A stretch of DNA of 64,000 nucleotides from Prescottella agglutinans (GTDB lineage Bacteria; Actinomycetota; Actinomycetes; Mycobacteriales; Mycobacteriaceae), in NCBI RefSeq assembly GCF_004011865.1, contig NZ_RKLP01000003.1, forward strand, positions 186,001 through 250,000, in the 5' to 3' direction. Under the pieces are notes generated by a model. It was not told the DNA's origin and did not search any database. It was given only the letters and a program-made list of their open reading frames with translations. Within the stretch, counting starts at the first letter, position 1. Every line of letters starts with the position of its first letter. Of this stretch, positions 53,944-63,771 are shown piece after piece. The translations under genes were made by a program, and so were the position numbers.

Positions 53944-55023
53944 GTGAGTCCTGACGATCGCGGTGTGCAGCCACCGAAGGTGGTGCTGGTGACGGGTGCG
54001 AGCCGGTTCCCCGGTGGGTTCCTGGTGGCGCGACTCGCGCAGGACCCCCGGGTCGAGCGGGTCGTCGCGGTCGACGCCGTCTCCCCGAGCAAGGACATGA
54101 TGCGCCGCATGGGCCGCGCCGAGTTCGTCCGGGCCGACATCCGGAACCCGATCATCGGAAAAGTGATTCGCGGCGCCGAGGTCGACACCGTCGTCCACGC
54201 TGCGACGGTGGCGCAGGCACCCAAGTCCGGCAGCCGGGCGGCGATGAAGGACATGAACGTCATCGGCGCGATGCAGCTGTTCGCGGTGTGCCAGAAGGCC
54301 CCGTCGGTGCGCAAGGTGGTGCTGCGGTCGGCCTCCGCCGTTTATGGCGGCAGCCCCAAGGACCCCGCCAAGTTCACCGAGGAGATGAGCGCCCGCCGCC
54401 CGCCGCAGGGCGCCTGGGCTCGCGACTGCATCGAGATCGAGGGCTATGCCCGCGGCCTCGGGCGCCGTCGTCCCGACATCGCGGTGTCCATCCTGCGCCT
54501 GGCGCCCCTGATGGGTCCGCGACGGCACGGCTGGGTGGCGCGGTACCTGTCGTCGCCGATCGTCCCCAGCATCCTCGGCCGCGACGCACGCATGCAGTTG
54601 CTGCACGAGGAGGATGCCCTCGCCGCACTCGAGCGGGCCACGGTCGCCGGTCCCGCCGGGACGTTCAATGTCGCGGGTGACGGGGCGGTGATGATGTCGC
54701 AGGCGATCCGGCGTGCCGGACGGGTCGAGGTGCCGATGCCGTTCTCGCTGTTCCGCAGCGCCGGCCGGGCGCTGATGGGCTCGCAGATGCGGTCGTTCAC
54801 CCGGGAACAGCTCGACTACTTCCACTTCGGGTGCGGCCTCGACACCACCCGCATGCGAGCCGAACTGGGCTTCGAGCCGCGGTGGACGACGCTGCAGGCG
54901 CTCGACGACTTCGTCCGTGGCACCGGCCTGACCCCGATGATCAAACCCGAATGGGTGGACCGGGCCGAATCTACGGCGCTCGCGGTCGTGGGGGCCACGA
55001 CCGCGCCCCGGACCGGCAGGTGA
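53944..55023 (+). CDS. galE2: NAD-dependent epimerase/dehydratase (GalE2-like, Rv0501)
   Basis: 359 residues. Rossmann start VVLVTGASRFPGGFLVARL (GxxFxGG variant). The extended-SDR region VVHAATVAQAPKSGSR and the catalytic segment KVVLRSASAVYGG follow, although the usual YxxxK Tyr-Lys pair is not clear in the mid-region (WARDCIEIEGYARGLGR). The name follows mycobacteria; true UDP-galactose epimerase activity is not supported by the sequence. GTG start. Confidence 0.8.
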   Translation: MSPDDRGVQPPKVVLVTGASRFPGGFLVARLAQDPRVERVVAVDAVSPSKDMMRRMGRAEFVRADIRNPIIGKVIRGAEVDTVVHAATVAQAPKSGSRAAMKDMNVIGAMQLFAVCQKAPSVRKVVLRSASAVYGGSPKDPAKFTEEMSARRPPQGAWARDCIEIEGYARGLGRRRPDIAVSILRLAPLMGPRRHGWVARYLSSPIVPSILGRDARMQLLHEEDALAALERATVAGPAGTFNVAGDGAVMMSQAIRRAGRVEVPMPFSLFRSAGRALMGSQMRSFTREQLDYFHFGCGLDTTRMRAELGFEPRWTTLQALDDFVRGTGLTPMIKPEWVDRAESTALAVVGATTAPRTGR

Positions 55024-55043
55024 GCCGGGAACCCGGAACACTG

Positions 55044-55103
55044 ACATCCAGAGCACGTACATGCAGAACACGCACATGCAGAGCCGGCACATACAGCGCA
55101 GGT
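55044..55103. repeat. Four 15-bp tandem units between galE2 and the PlsC gene
   Basis: Units start at 55044, 55059, 55074 and 55089. Each begins ACAT and shares the CAG core (ACATGCAGA in the middle two). They are imperfect copies without a spacer. They end 14 bases before the next start codon. Confidence 0.7.
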
Positions 55104-55117
55104 AGACACAAGGGCAG

Positions 55118-56206
55118 GTGGCGTTCGTGAACGAGGTGGCGAAGGTGATTCCCCTGCACGGCGGCGCGGGCGCCCGCCCGGCGCGTGACCGCGTGGCGAA
55201 TCGACATGCGCCGTCCCCGGTGACGCGGCGGCCGCATCCCGAACCGGCGGACGAGGCGGGGAGGGCCGCGGAGCAAGCCGCGAGGGCCGCGGAGGAAGCG
55301 CCCGCGAGCGGCGCGGCGGAGGCTGCGGGCGAGCACGGGGGATCGCCGCTCGACGCGCTCCGGTCCCGCGTCGTCGGCCAGGTCACCGGTGTCGCCGGCT
55401 TCCTGCGCCGCCGCATCGCCGGCGACTACGAGGTGGACGAGTTCGGCTACGACCCGCACTTCACCGACGGCGTGTTCCTGCCGGCGCTGCGCCCGCTGTT
55501 CGAGAAGTGGTTCCGGGTCGAGGTCCGCGGCGTGGAGAACATCCCGGCACAGGGCGGCGCGCTGGTCGTGGCCAACCACGCCGGCGTCGTCCCGCTCGAC
55601 GCGCTGATGACCTCGGTCGCGGTGCACGACCACCATCCCCAGCACCGGGCCCTGCGGATGCTCGCGGCCGATCTGGCGTTCGAGATGCCGGTCGTCGGCA
55701 ATATCGCGCGCAAGGCCGGACACACCCTGGCGTGCCACCCGGACGCCGAGCGGCTACTGCGCGGCGGCGAGGTCGCGGCGGTGTTCCCCGAGGGCTACAA
55801 GGGCATCGGCAAGCCGTTCTCCGAGCGCTACAAGCTGCAGCGTTTCGGTCGCGGCGGGTTCGTCTCGGCGGCGATGCGCGCCGGTGCGCCGATCATCCCG
55901 TGCTCGATCGTCGGGTCGGAGGAGATCTACCCCAAGATCGGTGACATCGCGCCGCTCGCGCGCCTGCTGGACATGCCGTACTTTCCGGTGACGCCGCTGT
56001 TCCCGCACTTCGGGCCGCTCGGCCTGGTCCCGCTGCCGTCCAAGTGGTACATCGAGTTCGGCACCCCGATCGTCACCGACACCTACGACGCCGCCGAGGC
56101 GGACGACCCGATGGTGCTGTTCGAGGTCACCGACCACGTCCGCGAGACGATCCAGCAGACCCTCTACCGCTTGCTGGCGCAGCGCCGCAACGTGTTCATG
56201 GGCTGA
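55118..56206 (+). CDS. PlsC-type lysophospholipid acyltransferase (Rv0502-like)
   Basis: 362 residues. An N-terminal Ala/Arg/Glu-rich extension (1-90) precedes the acyltransferase fold: block [14 protein letters not shown] (H-x4-D), block [28 protein letters not shown] and the Pro-rich block [15 protein letters not shown]. The family acylates glycerol-3-phosphate or lysophosphatidate for membrane lipids. GTG 55118 or 55127 could be the start. The last 43 bases overlap the convergent serB1 gene. Confidence 0.85.
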   Translation: MAFVNEVAKVIPLHGGAGARPARDRVANRHAPSPVTRRPHPEPADEAGRAAEQAARAAEEAPASGAAEAAGEHGGSPLDALRSRVVGQVTGVAGFLRRRIAGDYEVDEFGYDPHFTDGVFLPALRPLFEKWFRVEVRGVENIPAQGGALVVANHAGVVPLDALMTSVAVHDHHPQHRALRMLAADLAFEMPVVGNIARKAGHTLACHPDAERLLRGGEVAAVFPEGYKGIGKPFSERYKLQRFGRGGFVSAAMRAGAPIIPCSIVGSEEIYPKIGDIAPLARLLDMPYFPVTPLFPHFGPLGLVPLPSKWYIEFGTPIVTDTYDAAEADDPMVLFEVTDHVRETIQQTLYRLLAQRRNVFMG

Positions 56207-57291
56207 GCCCGGCCGGGCCCGGCGGCGGCCAGCTCCGCGAGCAGGGCCCGTTCGCGCCGACGGCTGAGGATCGCGCCGACGGCGCCGCCGACCGCACCGA
56301 GCAGCAGCGCAGTCGGAATGCCGACCTTCGCGGCCTTGCGTCCGGTGCGGAAGTCGCGCACCTCCCAGCCGCGGTTCTTCGCGAGCTCGCGCAGGTCCGC
56401 GTCGGGATTGACGGCGACCGATGTGCCGACCAGGGACAACATCGGCACATCGTTGTAGCTGTCCGAGTATGCCGTGCACCGCTTGAGGTTGAGGCCCTCC
56501 CGGATCGCGAGGGTGCGCACCGCGTGGGCCTTGCCGAGGCCGTGCAGGATGTCGCCGACCAGGCGGCCGGTGAACACGCCGTCCTTGCTCTCGGCGACCG
56601 TACCCAGCGCGCCGGTCAGGCCCAGGCGCTTGGCGATCACCTGCGCCAACTCGACCGGGGTGGCCGTCACCAGCCACACCTGCTGGCCGGCGTCCAGGTG
56701 CATCTGCGCGAGCGCGCGCGTTCCGGCCCAGATCTTGTCGGCGATGACCTCGTCGTAGATCTCCTCGCCCAGCCGGGCGAGTTCCGCCGTCGAGCGTCCG
56801 GCGACGAACGACAGCGCCTTCTCCCGGCCCTCCGCGACGTCGTCGCTGTTCTCCTTGCCGGTGATCCGGAACTTGACCTGCTTCCACGCGAAGTCGACCA
56901 GGTCCGATGTCCGGAGGTACTTGCGGGCGGCGAGGCCGCGCGCGAAGTGGATGATCGACGCGCCCTGCACCATCGTGTTGTCGACGTCGAAGAACGCCGC
57001 GGCGGTGAGGTCGCGGGGAACGGCCGGTTCGGCGGGCTCGGCCGGTGGCTCCGCCACCTCGGGGGCCGTTTCGAGGGCCTCCGCCTCGGCCGCCTCGAGG
57101 GCCGCCGCTTCGAGGGCCTCCGCCTCCTGCAGCGCGAGCGCCGCGTCGGCGCTGGCCTCGCCGGCGAGATTGGCGCGCAGTTCGGCCTCGCTCGGACCCA
57201 GCAGATTCCGGATCCGGCGGCGTCCGGGGCGCAGGATCCCGGACAGCCCCATGCCGGATCTCGCGCCGTTCGGCAGTGATCGCCCAGGCAC
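56164..57291 (-). CDS. serB1: HAD-family phosphatase (SerB1-like)
   Basis: 375 residues from GTG 57291 with GGGAGG 5 bases upstream; other in-frame starts lie at 57315 and 57252. A Glu/Ala-rich region (about 40-95) precedes the HAD core: nucleophile motif [15 protein letters not shown], motif [13 protein letters not shown] and motif [26 protein letters not shown] hydrophobic segment near the end ([18 protein letters not shown]) suggests membrane attachment. It is annotated as phosphoserine phosphatase in mycobacteria, unproven here. The stop lies inside the convergent acyltransferase gene. Confidence 0.82.
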   Translation of the reverse strand: MPGRSLPNGARSGMGLSGILRPGRRRIRNLLGPSEAELRANLAGEASADAALALQEAEALEAAALEAAEAEALETAPEVAEPPAEPAEPAVPRDLTAAAFFDVDNTMVQGASIIHFARGLAARKYLRTSDLVDFAWKQVKFRITGKENSDDVAEGREKALSFVAGRSTAELARLGEEIYDEVIADKIWAGTRALAQMHLDAGQQVWLVTATPVELAQVIAKRLGLTGALGTVAESKDGVFTGRLVGDILHGLGKAHAVRTLAIREGLNLKRCTAYSDSYNDVPMLSLVGTSVAVNPDADLRELAKNRGWEVRDFRTGRKAAKVGIPTALLLGAVGGAVGAILSRRRERALLAELAAAGPGRAQPMNTLRRCASKR

Positions 57292-57480
57292 ACGCACCTC
57301 CCGCGTCGCAGACACCTCTGGCTCACCCTAGCCCGAGCGCCCGGACGCATCCTGTCGGATCGATGTCGCGCTCTCGGCGTGTGATGTTCGTCTCGAAACG
57401 GAACGGTCCGGAACTCTCCCGCGCCGGCGCCGCCGAACCGCCGTCCGGGAAGTCCGCGGCCTCGAGGAACACTGGTGCTC

Positions 57481-57744
57481 ATGGACCAGTCGCGAAACCG
57501 GATCACCCTCCTCACCCGCGCCGGCTGCGGGGCGTGCGTTCCCGCGCGCGAGCTGCTGGACGAGATCTGCCGGGAGTTCGATCTCGAACTGACCTGCATC
57601 GACGTCGACGAGGCCGCGGCTGACGACCCCGATCTGCGCGCCGAGTACGGGGACCGGCTGCCCGTCGTCCTGCTCGACGGAAAGGAGCACAGCTACTGGG
57701 AGGTCGACGAGGACCGGCTGCGCGCCGACCTCTCGGCGGGCTGA
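57481..57744 (+). CDS. Glutaredoxin-like protein (Rv0508-like)
   Basis: 87 residues. Thioredoxin fold with CGAC as the active-site motif (LLTRAGCGACVPARELLDEICREF), then TCIDVDEAAADDPDLRAEYGDRLPVVLLDG with the cis-Pro. DUF836/glutaredoxin-2-like proteins of this type are found throughout actinobacteria. ATG 57481 is preferred; a GTG six bases earlier is in frame. It is unlinked by operon signals to rex 210 bases downstream. Confidence 0.82.
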   Translation: MDQSRNRITLLTRAGCGACVPARELLDEICREFDLELTCIDVDEAAADDPDLRAEYGDRLPVVLLDGKEHSYWEVDEDRLRADLSAG

Positions 57745-57853
57745 TTCCGGCTCGGCGGAGGGCGGGCCGGCAGGGGAGTGGGAAGGGTCACCCCGCGTCG
57801 TCGAATCCGGTCGCTTTGCAGGTGAGAGCACGTCTGGGGGCGGTCGAGCAACT

Positions 57854-57882
57854 TTGTGCATGGCTTCACAAGCGGTTACCGT
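57854..57882 (+). promoter_or_regulatory. Rex operator and promoter of rex-hem
   Basis: TTGTG (57854-57858) and TTCACAA (57865-57871) form an 18-base near-match to the Rex consensus with inverted TTGTGAA/TTCACAA arms. The element covers the -35 (TTGTGC) of a promoter whose -10 TACCGT lies 17 bases further at 57877-57882. Rex would block transcription at low NADH, giving autoregulation. Confidence 0.7.
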
Positions 57883-57953
57883 GGTGTGAACAAATCCCCC
57901 GGGACCTTCACGAAGGCCGGGGTACACGGCCGACCGGACGAGGAGCCATCGAC

Positions 57954-58760
57954 GTGACCGAACAGCACCAGGCGCAGGGGTCAGTGGCCCGCGGCGTCAC
58001 CGGGGCTGCTCCGTCCGCTCCGCGACGTGGACCTTCTGCGGCTGCTCAGCACCGCGACATCCCCCAGGCTACGGTGACGCGCCTCGCGACATACCTGCGG
58101 GTCCTCGGAGTGCTCGCCGACGAGGGTGCACTCATCGTCTCGAGCGAGGAACTGGCCAACGCCTCCGGTGTCGGATCGGCCAAGCTGCGCAAGGACCTGT
58201 CGTTCCTGGGCCCCAACGGTGTTCGGGGCGTCGGCTACGACGTCGCCCGGCTGCGCGCCCGCATCGAATCCGCCCTCGGCCTGGATCGTGGTCACCGTGT
58301 CGTGCTGGTGGGCATCGGCAATCTCGGTCGCGCGCTTGCCGGATACGGCGGTTTCGACCGCCGCGGCTTCTCGATGGTCGGACTCTTCGACAGGGATCCG
58401 GCCTGCGTCGGCTCCACCATCGGTGGGCTGACCGTCCGGGACGTCACCGAGCTCGCCGACTCGTGCCGGGACCTCGAGGCCACCATCGGCGTCATCGCCA
58501 CGCCCGACGCCGCGGCGCAGGACGTGTGCGACCAGCTCGTGGGTGCCGGGCTGCGTTGCATCCTCAGTTTCTCGCCGCTCGCGCTGGAGATCCCCGACCA
58601 TGTGGAGATGCGTCGGGTCGATCTCGCGATGGAGATGCAGGTGCTGTCGTTCAACATGGCCCGGAACACGCCTCCGGACGAGCAACGTAATCCCCAGGCC
58701 GCCGCCGCGTCCGCGGCTGTCGGCGCTTCGACCAGAAACGGATCGGTGATCAGGCCGTGA
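57954..58760 (+). CDS. rex: Redox-sensing transcriptional repressor Rex
   Basis: 268 residues. A winged helix (about 40-100, [52 protein letters not shown]) is followed by the NAD(H)-binding Rossmann domain with [16 protein letters not shown]. The N- and C-terminal extensions are Ala/Pro-rich. Rex binds DNA in the NAD+ state and is released by NADH. GGAG about 10 bases before the GTG. The stop overlaps hemA (GTGA). Streptomyces has a rex-hem operon too, whereas I recall no rex at this site in M. tuberculosis. Confidence 0.93.
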   Translation: MTEQHQAQGSVARGVTGAAPSAPRRGPSAAAQHRDIPQATVTRLATYLRVLGVLADEGALIVSSEELANASGVGSAKLRKDLSFLGPNGVRGVGYDVARLRARIESALGLDRGHRVVLVGIGNLGRALAGYGGFDRRGFSMVGLFDRDPACVGSTIGGLTVRDVTELADSCRDLEATIGVIATPDAAAQDVCDQLVGAGLRCILSFSPLALEIPDHVEMRRVDLAMEMQVLSFNMARNTPPDEQRNPQAAAASAAVGASTRNGSVIRP

Positions 58761-60130
58761 GTGTGCTTCTCGTCGGGATCTCGCACCGTAGCGCTCCCGT
58801 CTCCGTCCTCGAGCGGATCGCGGTCACGGACACCGACCGCCCGAAGCTGACGGACAAGATGCTGGGCTCGGCCCACATCTCGGAGGCGATGATCGTCTCT
58901 ACGTGCAACCGCATCGAGATCTACGCCGTCGTGGACGCATTCCACGGAGCCCTCGCCGATATCGGCGACCTGCTCGCCGAGCACGCCGGACTCGACATCG
59001 CCGATCTACACAAGCACGCCTACGTCCGATACAGCGAGGCCGCGGCCGAGCACCTCTTCGCCGTCGCCAGCGGTCTGGACTCGATGGTCATCGGCGAGCA
59101 GCAGATCCTCGGCCAGATCCGCGCCGCGTACGCCGCGTCCGACGCCCAGCAGGCCGCCGGGCGCGCTCTGCACGAACTCGCGCAGCAGGCCCTGCGGGTC
59201 GGCAAGCGGGTGCACTCCGAGACCGGCATCGACGCCGCCGGCGCGTCGGTCGTGTCCGTGGCGCTCGACCGCGCCGCCGGCATCCTCGGCGATGGCGGTC
59301 TGGTCGGCCGCACCGCCGTCGTGGTCGGTGCCGGCGCGATGGGCAGCCTGTCGGTCGCGCATCTCACCCGCGCCGACATCGGACGCATCCTCGTCGTCAA
59401 CCGCACCCGCGAGCGCGCCGAGCACCTTGCCGCCACCGCCGTCGGCAACGGAATCGATGCCGTCGCAGTCGGATTCGAGGATCTGTCCGACGCCATGGCG
59501 CAGTCCGACGTACTCGTCACCTGTACCGGCGCGGTCGGTTCGGTCGTCACGCTCGCCGACACCCACCGGGCCCTGGCCCGACCGGGACGCGAGCCGAACC
59601 GCCCGCTCGTGATCTGCGACCTGGGCCTGCCCCGCGACGTGGAGCCGTCCGTCGCCGGCCTGCCCGACGTGGTCGTGCTCGACATGGCTGCGCTGCAACG
59701 GGATCCGGGTGCCGGCGCCGCGGCGTCCGATGCCGACGCCGCCCGCGAGATCGTCGCCTCCGAACTTGCTCAGTACCTGGCCGCGCAGCGCCAGGCCGAG
59801 GTCACCCCGACCGTGACCGCGCTGCGCCAGCGCGCCGCCGAGGTCGTCGAGGCGGAACTGCTGCGGCTCGACTCGCGCCTGCCGGGACTGGACGACCCGC
59901 AGCGCGACGAGGTGGCCCGCACCGTGCGCCGCGTCGTCGACAAGCTTCTCCACGCACCGACGGTGCGCGTCAAACAGCTCGCCTCGGCCCCGGGCGGCGA
60001 CTCGTACGCGGCCGCGCTGCGCGAGCTGTTCGAGTTGCGGCCCGGATCGGCGGAGGCCGTCGCAGCACCGATCGACCTCGGCGAATTCGCCGCCGGCACC
60101 GACGTAGCAGGAAAGGACGCGCAGGCATGA
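58757..60130 (+). CDS. hemA: Glutamyl-tRNA reductase
   Basis: 457 residues. First step of C5 tetrapyrrole synthesis. Catalytic Cys in [34 protein letters not shown] motif [15 protein letters not shown] and the C-terminal dimerisation helix. The GTG start lies in the rex stop, so translation is coupled. C-terminal regions of actinobacterial HemA can be regulated by haem; the sequence ends in an Ala-rich tail (VAGKDAQA). Overlaps hemC by ATGA. Confidence 0.95.
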   Translation: MSVLLVGISHRSAPVSVLERIAVTDTDRPKLTDKMLGSAHISEAMIVSTCNRIEIYAVVDAFHGALADIGDLLAEHAGLDIADLHKHAYVRYSEAAAEHLFAVASGLDSMVIGEQQILGQIRAAYAASDAQQAAGRALHELAQQALRVGKRVHSETGIDAAGASVVSVALDRAAGILGDGGLVGRTAVVVGAGAMGSLSVAHLTRADIGRILVVNRTRERAEHLAATAVGNGIDAVAVGFEDLSDAMAQSDVLVTCTGAVGSVVTLADTHRALARPGREPNRPLVICDLGLPRDVEPSVAGLPDVVVLDMAALQRDPGAGAAASDADAAREIVASELAQYLAAQRQAEVTPTVTALRQRAAEVVEAELLRLDSRLPGLDDPQRDEVARTVRRVVDKLLHAPTVRVKQLASAPGGDSYAAALRELFELRPGSAEAVAAPIDLGEFAAGTDVAGKDAQA

Positions 60131-61137
60131 GCACGGACGCGGCATCGACAGCGACAGCCGGCCACGAATCCGACGCGCGCCCCGGCACCCGCACCCTGCG
60201 GATCGGAACCCGCGGCAGCTTGCTCGCCACGACGCAGGCCGGCCATGTGCGGGACGCGCTGATCGCGGCCGGGCACCCCGCCGAACTGGTGATCATCAAG
60301 ACCAAGGGCGACGTGACCTCGGGTCCGGTGCAGCGCATCGGTGTCGGCGTGTTCGTCGCCGAACTGCGCGAGGCGCTGCTGGCCGGCGAGGTCGACGTCG
60401 CGGTGCACTCGTACAAGGATCTGCCCACCGCGCAGCCCGACGATCTGGTGATCGCCGCGGTCCCCACCCGTGAGGACCCGCGCGACGCCCTGGTCGCCCG
60501 GGACGGGCTGGTGCTCGGTGAGCTGCCGCCCGGATCGAAGATCGGCACGTCCGCGCCGCGCCGCCGCGCCCAGCTGCGCGCCCTCGGCCTGGGGCTGGAG
60601 ATCGAGCCGCTGCGCGGCAACATCGACACCCGCCTGGGCAAGGTGGCGTCCGGCGAGCTCGACGCGATCGTCATCGCCCGTGCGGGGCTGTCCCGCATCG
60701 GCCGGTCCGCCGAGATCACCGAGACGCTCGAGCCGGTGCAGATGCTGCCGGCGCCGTCGCAGGGCGCGCTGGCCGTCGAGTGCCGGGCCGACAACCCGGA
60801 GCTGATCGCGGTCCTGTCCGAGCTCGACGACGCTGCGACGCGGGCCGCGGTCGTCGCGGAGCGGGCGCTGCTCGCCGAGCTGGAGGCGGGGTGCACCGCG
60901 CCGGTCGGCGCGATCGCCGAGGTCGTCGAGTCGATCGACGACGAGGGCCGTGTGTTCGAGGAACTGTCCGTGCGGGGCTGCGCCGCCGCGATCGACGGTT
61001 CCGATGTGATTCGGGCGTCCACAGTGGGGTCGCCCGAGCGTGCGGACGAGCTGGGGCGCGCGGTTGCGCGTGAACTCCTCGAGCTCGGCGCCCGAGATCT
61101 GATGACGATTGCCGAGGACGGTGATGCCGATGCTTGA
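60127..61137 (+). CDS. hemC: Porphobilinogen deaminase
   Basis: 336 residues. It polymerises four porphobilinogens into hydroxymethylbilane. [30 protein letters not shown] (catalytic Asp), [23 protein letters not shown] and the cofactor-linking Cys in [11 protein letters not shown] are all present. A Thr/Ala-rich N-terminal extension of about 20 residues precedes the enzyme. Followed by a 72-base gap before hemD. Confidence 0.95.
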   Translation: MSTDAASTATAGHESDARPGTRTLRIGTRGSLLATTQAGHVRDALIAAGHPAELVIIKTKGDVTSGPVQRIGVGVFVAELREALLAGEVDVAVHSYKDLPTAQPDDLVIAAVPTREDPRDALVARDGLVLGELPPGSKIGTSAPRRRAQLRALGLGLEIEPLRGNIDTRLGKVASGELDAIVIARAGLSRIGRSAEITETLEPVQMLPAPSQGALAVECRADNPELIAVLSELDDAATRAAVVAERALLAELEAGCTAPVGAIAEVVESIDDEGRVFEELSVRGCAAAIDGSDVIRASTVGSPERADELGRAVARELLELGARDLMTIAEDGDADA

Positions 61138-61209
61138 CCTGCTTGCCCCTCCGAGGCCCGATTTTGCTTTTTCTTCCTATCGACATGAGACCGCACTGGA
61201 GAACTACCG

Positions 61210-62775
61210 ATGAGCCGAGTCCGTAAGAACAGCCCCGGACGGATCCTCTTTGTGGGATCGGGTCCCGGTGACCCGGCGCTGCTCACCGTCCGCGCGCGCG
61301 ACGTGCTCGCGTCGGCGGCGCTGGCCTTCACCGATCCCGACGTCGACAAGGGCGTGACGGCTCTGGTCGGCACCGCGCTCGGCCGCGATCCGGAGACCGA
61401 CGAGCCGATCGCCGAGGTCCGTCCCGCGCTCGGCGAGCCCGCGGAGGTCGCCAAGACCCTCGTCGCCGAGGCCAAGAACGGCCACGACGTGGTCCGCCTC
61501 GTCGCCGGCGACCCGCTGACCACCGACTCCGTGATCGCCGAGGTCTCGGCCGTCGCGCGCACCCAGGTGGTGTTCGAGGTGCTGCCCGGGCTGCCGTCCG
61601 GGTCCGCGGTGCCGAGCTACGCCGGCATGGCGCTGGGTTCGGCGCACACCGAGGCCGACGTGCGCGGCGAGGTCGACTGGGCGGCGCTGGCCGCGGCCCC
61701 CGGCCCGCTGGTGCTGCACGCGAGCGCCGCGCACCTCGCCGAGACGGCCAGCGCGCTCGTCGAGCACGGGCTGGCCCCGCAGACCCCGGCCGCGATCACC
61801 GTCCGCGGCACCACCCGTCAGCAGCGCACCGTCGAGGCCACCCTGGCGACGCTCAACGACGCCGGTTCCGAACTGGTCGGCCCGCTGATCGTCACGGTCG
61901 GCAAGGTCGTCGCGCAGCGCAACAAGATGTCGTGGTGGGAGTCGCGCGCCCTGTACGGCTGGACCGTCCTGGTGCCGCGCACCAAGGAGCAGGCCGCCGA
62001 CATGAGCAACCGGCTCGTCACGCACGGCGCCATCCCGATCGAGGTCCCGACCATCGCGGTCGAGCCGCCGCGCAGCCCGGCCCAGATGGAGCGGGCTGTG
62101 AAGGGCCTGGTCGACGGCCGCTACCAGTGGGTGGTGTTCACCTCCACCAACGCGGTGCGTGCCGTGTGGGAGAAGTTCGAGGCGTTCGGCCTGGACGCGC
62201 GCGCGTTCTCCGGCGTGAAGATTGCCTGCGTCGGCGAGGCCACCGCGGAGAAGGTGCGCTCGTTCGGCATCACGCCGGAACTGCTGCCGTCGGGTGAGCA
62301 GTCGAGCGAGGGCCTGCTGGCCGACTTCCCGCCGTACGACGAGGTGTTCGACCCGGTCAACCGCGTCCTGCTGCCCCGTGCCGACATCGCCACCGAGACC
62401 CTTGCCGAGGGCCTGCGCGAACGCGGCTGGGAGATCGACGACGTCACCGCCTACCGCACCGTGCGCGCGGCGCCGCCGCCGGCCGAGACCCGCGAGATGA
62501 TCAAGACGGGTGGCTTCGACGCCGTGTGCTTCACGTCGTCGTCGACGGTGCGCAACCTCGTCGGCATCGCCGGCAAGCCGCACGCCCGCACGATCGTCGC
62601 GTGCATCGGACCGAAGACCGCCGAGACCGCGATCGAGTTCGGTCTCCGTGTCGACGTCCAGCCGGAGACGGCGCAGATGGGACCGCTGGTCGAGGCACTC
62701 GCCGAGCACGCGGCCCGACTGCGCGCCGAGGGTGCGCTGCCGCCTCCGCGCAAGAAGTCCCGCGCCCGCCGCTGA
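61210..62775 (+). CDS. hemD: Fused uroporphyrinogen-III C-methyltransferase / uroporphyrinogen-III synthase
   Basis: 521 residues. The N-terminal half (about 1-235) has the tetrapyrrole methylase fold (ILFVGSGPGDPALLTVRARDVL, VVRLVAGDPL, EVLPGLPSGSAVPSYAG). The C-terminal half (about 255-500) is HemD (VFTSTNAVRAVWEKFEAFGL, IACVGEATAEKVRSFG, VCFTSSSTVRNLVG). The methylase half is divergent (several conserved loop residues differ), as is common for this actinobacterial fusion, so methylation is less certain than the synthase role. A basic tail PPPRKKSRARR ends the protein. Confidence 0.9.
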   Translation: MSRVRKNSPGRILFVGSGPGDPALLTVRARDVLASAALAFTDPDVDKGVTALVGTALGRDPETDEPIAEVRPALGEPAEVAKTLVAEAKNGHDVVRLVAGDPLTTDSVIAEVSAVARTQVVFEVLPGLPSGSAVPSYAGMALGSAHTEADVRGEVDWAALAAAPGPLVLHASAAHLAETASALVEHGLAPQTPAAITVRGTTRQQRTVEATLATLNDAGSELVGPLIVTVGKVVAQRNKMSWWESRALYGWTVLVPRTKEQAADMSNRLVTHGAIPIEVPTIAVEPPRSPAQMERAVKGLVDGRYQWVVFTSTNAVRAVWEKFEAFGLDARAFSGVKIACVGEATAEKVRSFGITPELLPSGEQSSEGLLADFPPYDEVFDPVNRVLLPRADIATETLAEGLRERGWEIDDVTAYRTVRAAPPPAETREMIKTGGFDAVCFTSSSTVRNLVGIAGKPHARTIVACIGPKTAETAIEFGLRVDVQPETAQMGPLVEALAEHAARLRAEGALPPPRKKSRARR

Positions 62776-62793
62776 CCCACCTTCGGGAGAACC

Positions 62794-63771
62794 GTGTTTC
62801 CAGTTCACCGTCCCCGTCGCCTGCGCGGTACCCCCGCGCTGCGCCGCCTGGTAGCCGAGACGTCGCTCGAGCCGCGTCATCTCGTGCTGCCGATGTTCGT
62901 CGCCGACGGCATCGACGAGCCGCGTCCGATCTCGTCGATGCCGGGCGTCGTCCAGCACACGCTGGACTCGCTCCGGAAGGCGGCGACCGACGCGGTCGCG
63001 GCCGGCGTGGGCGGGCTCATGCTGTTCGGCGTGCCGCGTGAGGAGGACAAGGACCCCGAGGGGTCCGGTGCGACCGACCCGGGCGGCATCCTCAACCGCG
63101 GCCTGGCCGCGTTGAGGACCGAACTCGGTGATTCGACGGTGCTCATGGCGGACACGTGCCTCGACGAGTTCACCTCGCACGGGCACTGCGGTGTGCTGTC
63201 GGCCGACGGCCGGGTCGACAACGATGCGACCCTGGCCCGCTACGTGGACATGGCGGTCGCGCAGGCCGACGCGGGCGCCCACCTGCTCGGACCGAGCGGG
63301 ATGATGGACGGCCAGGTCGCCGCGATCCGCAAGGGACTCGATGCCGCAGGCCACACCGACGTCGGGCAGTTGGCCTACTCCGCGAAGTACGCGTCGGCGT
63401 TCTACGGCCCGTTCCGCGAGGCCGTCGGCTCGTCGCTCGAGGGGGACCGCCGCACCTACCAGCAGGATCCGGCGAACCGCCGCGAGTCGCTGCTCGAGGT
63501 GGACCTCGACCTCGCCGAGGGTGCCGACCTGGTGATGGTCAAGCCCGCGATGTCGTACCTGGACGTGCTGCGCGAGGTCGCCGACCGGTCGACGGTGCCG
63601 GTGGCCGCGTACCAGATCTCCGGGGAGTACGCGATGATCACCGCGGCCGCGCAGAACGGGTGGATCGACCGCGACGCCGCCGTACTCGAGTCGCTGCTGA
63701 GCATCCGGCGTGCCGGTGCCGACATCGTGCTGACCTACTGGGCCGCCGAGGCCGCGGGGTGGCTGTCGTGA
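62794..63771 (+). CDS. hemB: Delta-aminolevulinic acid dehydratase
   Basis: 325 residues. Condenses two ALA to porphobilinogen. Schiff-base lysines lie in [16 protein letters not shown] and [14 protein letters not shown]. The metal region reads [17 protein letters not shown] with two of the zinc-site Cys. GTG start with GGGAG upstream. The stop overlaps the next GTG. It completes the hemA-C-D-B set. Confidence 0.95.
   Translation: MFPVHRPRRLRGTPALRRLVAETSLEPRHLVLPMFVADGIDEPRPISSMPGVVQHTLDSLRKAATDAVAAGVGGLMLFGVPREEDKDPEGSGATDPGGILNRGLAALRTELGDSTVLMADTCLDEFTSHGHCGVLSADGRVDNDATLARYVDMAVAQADAGAHLLGPSGMMDGQVAAIRKGLDAAGHTDVGQLAYSAKYASAFYGPFREAVGSSLEGDRRTYQQDPANRRESLLEVDLDLAEGADLVMVKPAMSYLDVLREVADRSTVPVAAYQISGEYAMITAAAQNGWIDRDAAVLESLLSIRRAGADIVLTYWAAEAAGWLS

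Noticed and set aside
55026-55050. GGGAACC followed by CATCC, resembling the ECF promoters
   Set aside because: Spacing is about 11 bases rather than 16, and the second element is the first tandem-repeat unit.
54816-55109. Cys-rich minus-strand ORF with CACSACTCSGC repeats
   Set aside because: The Cys repeats come from the 15-bp tandem DNA repeat read antisense; no start signal.
61204-63354. 716-codon minus-strand frame opposite hemD-hemB
   Set aside because: Two well-supported hem genes lie on the other strand; the product is low-complexity.
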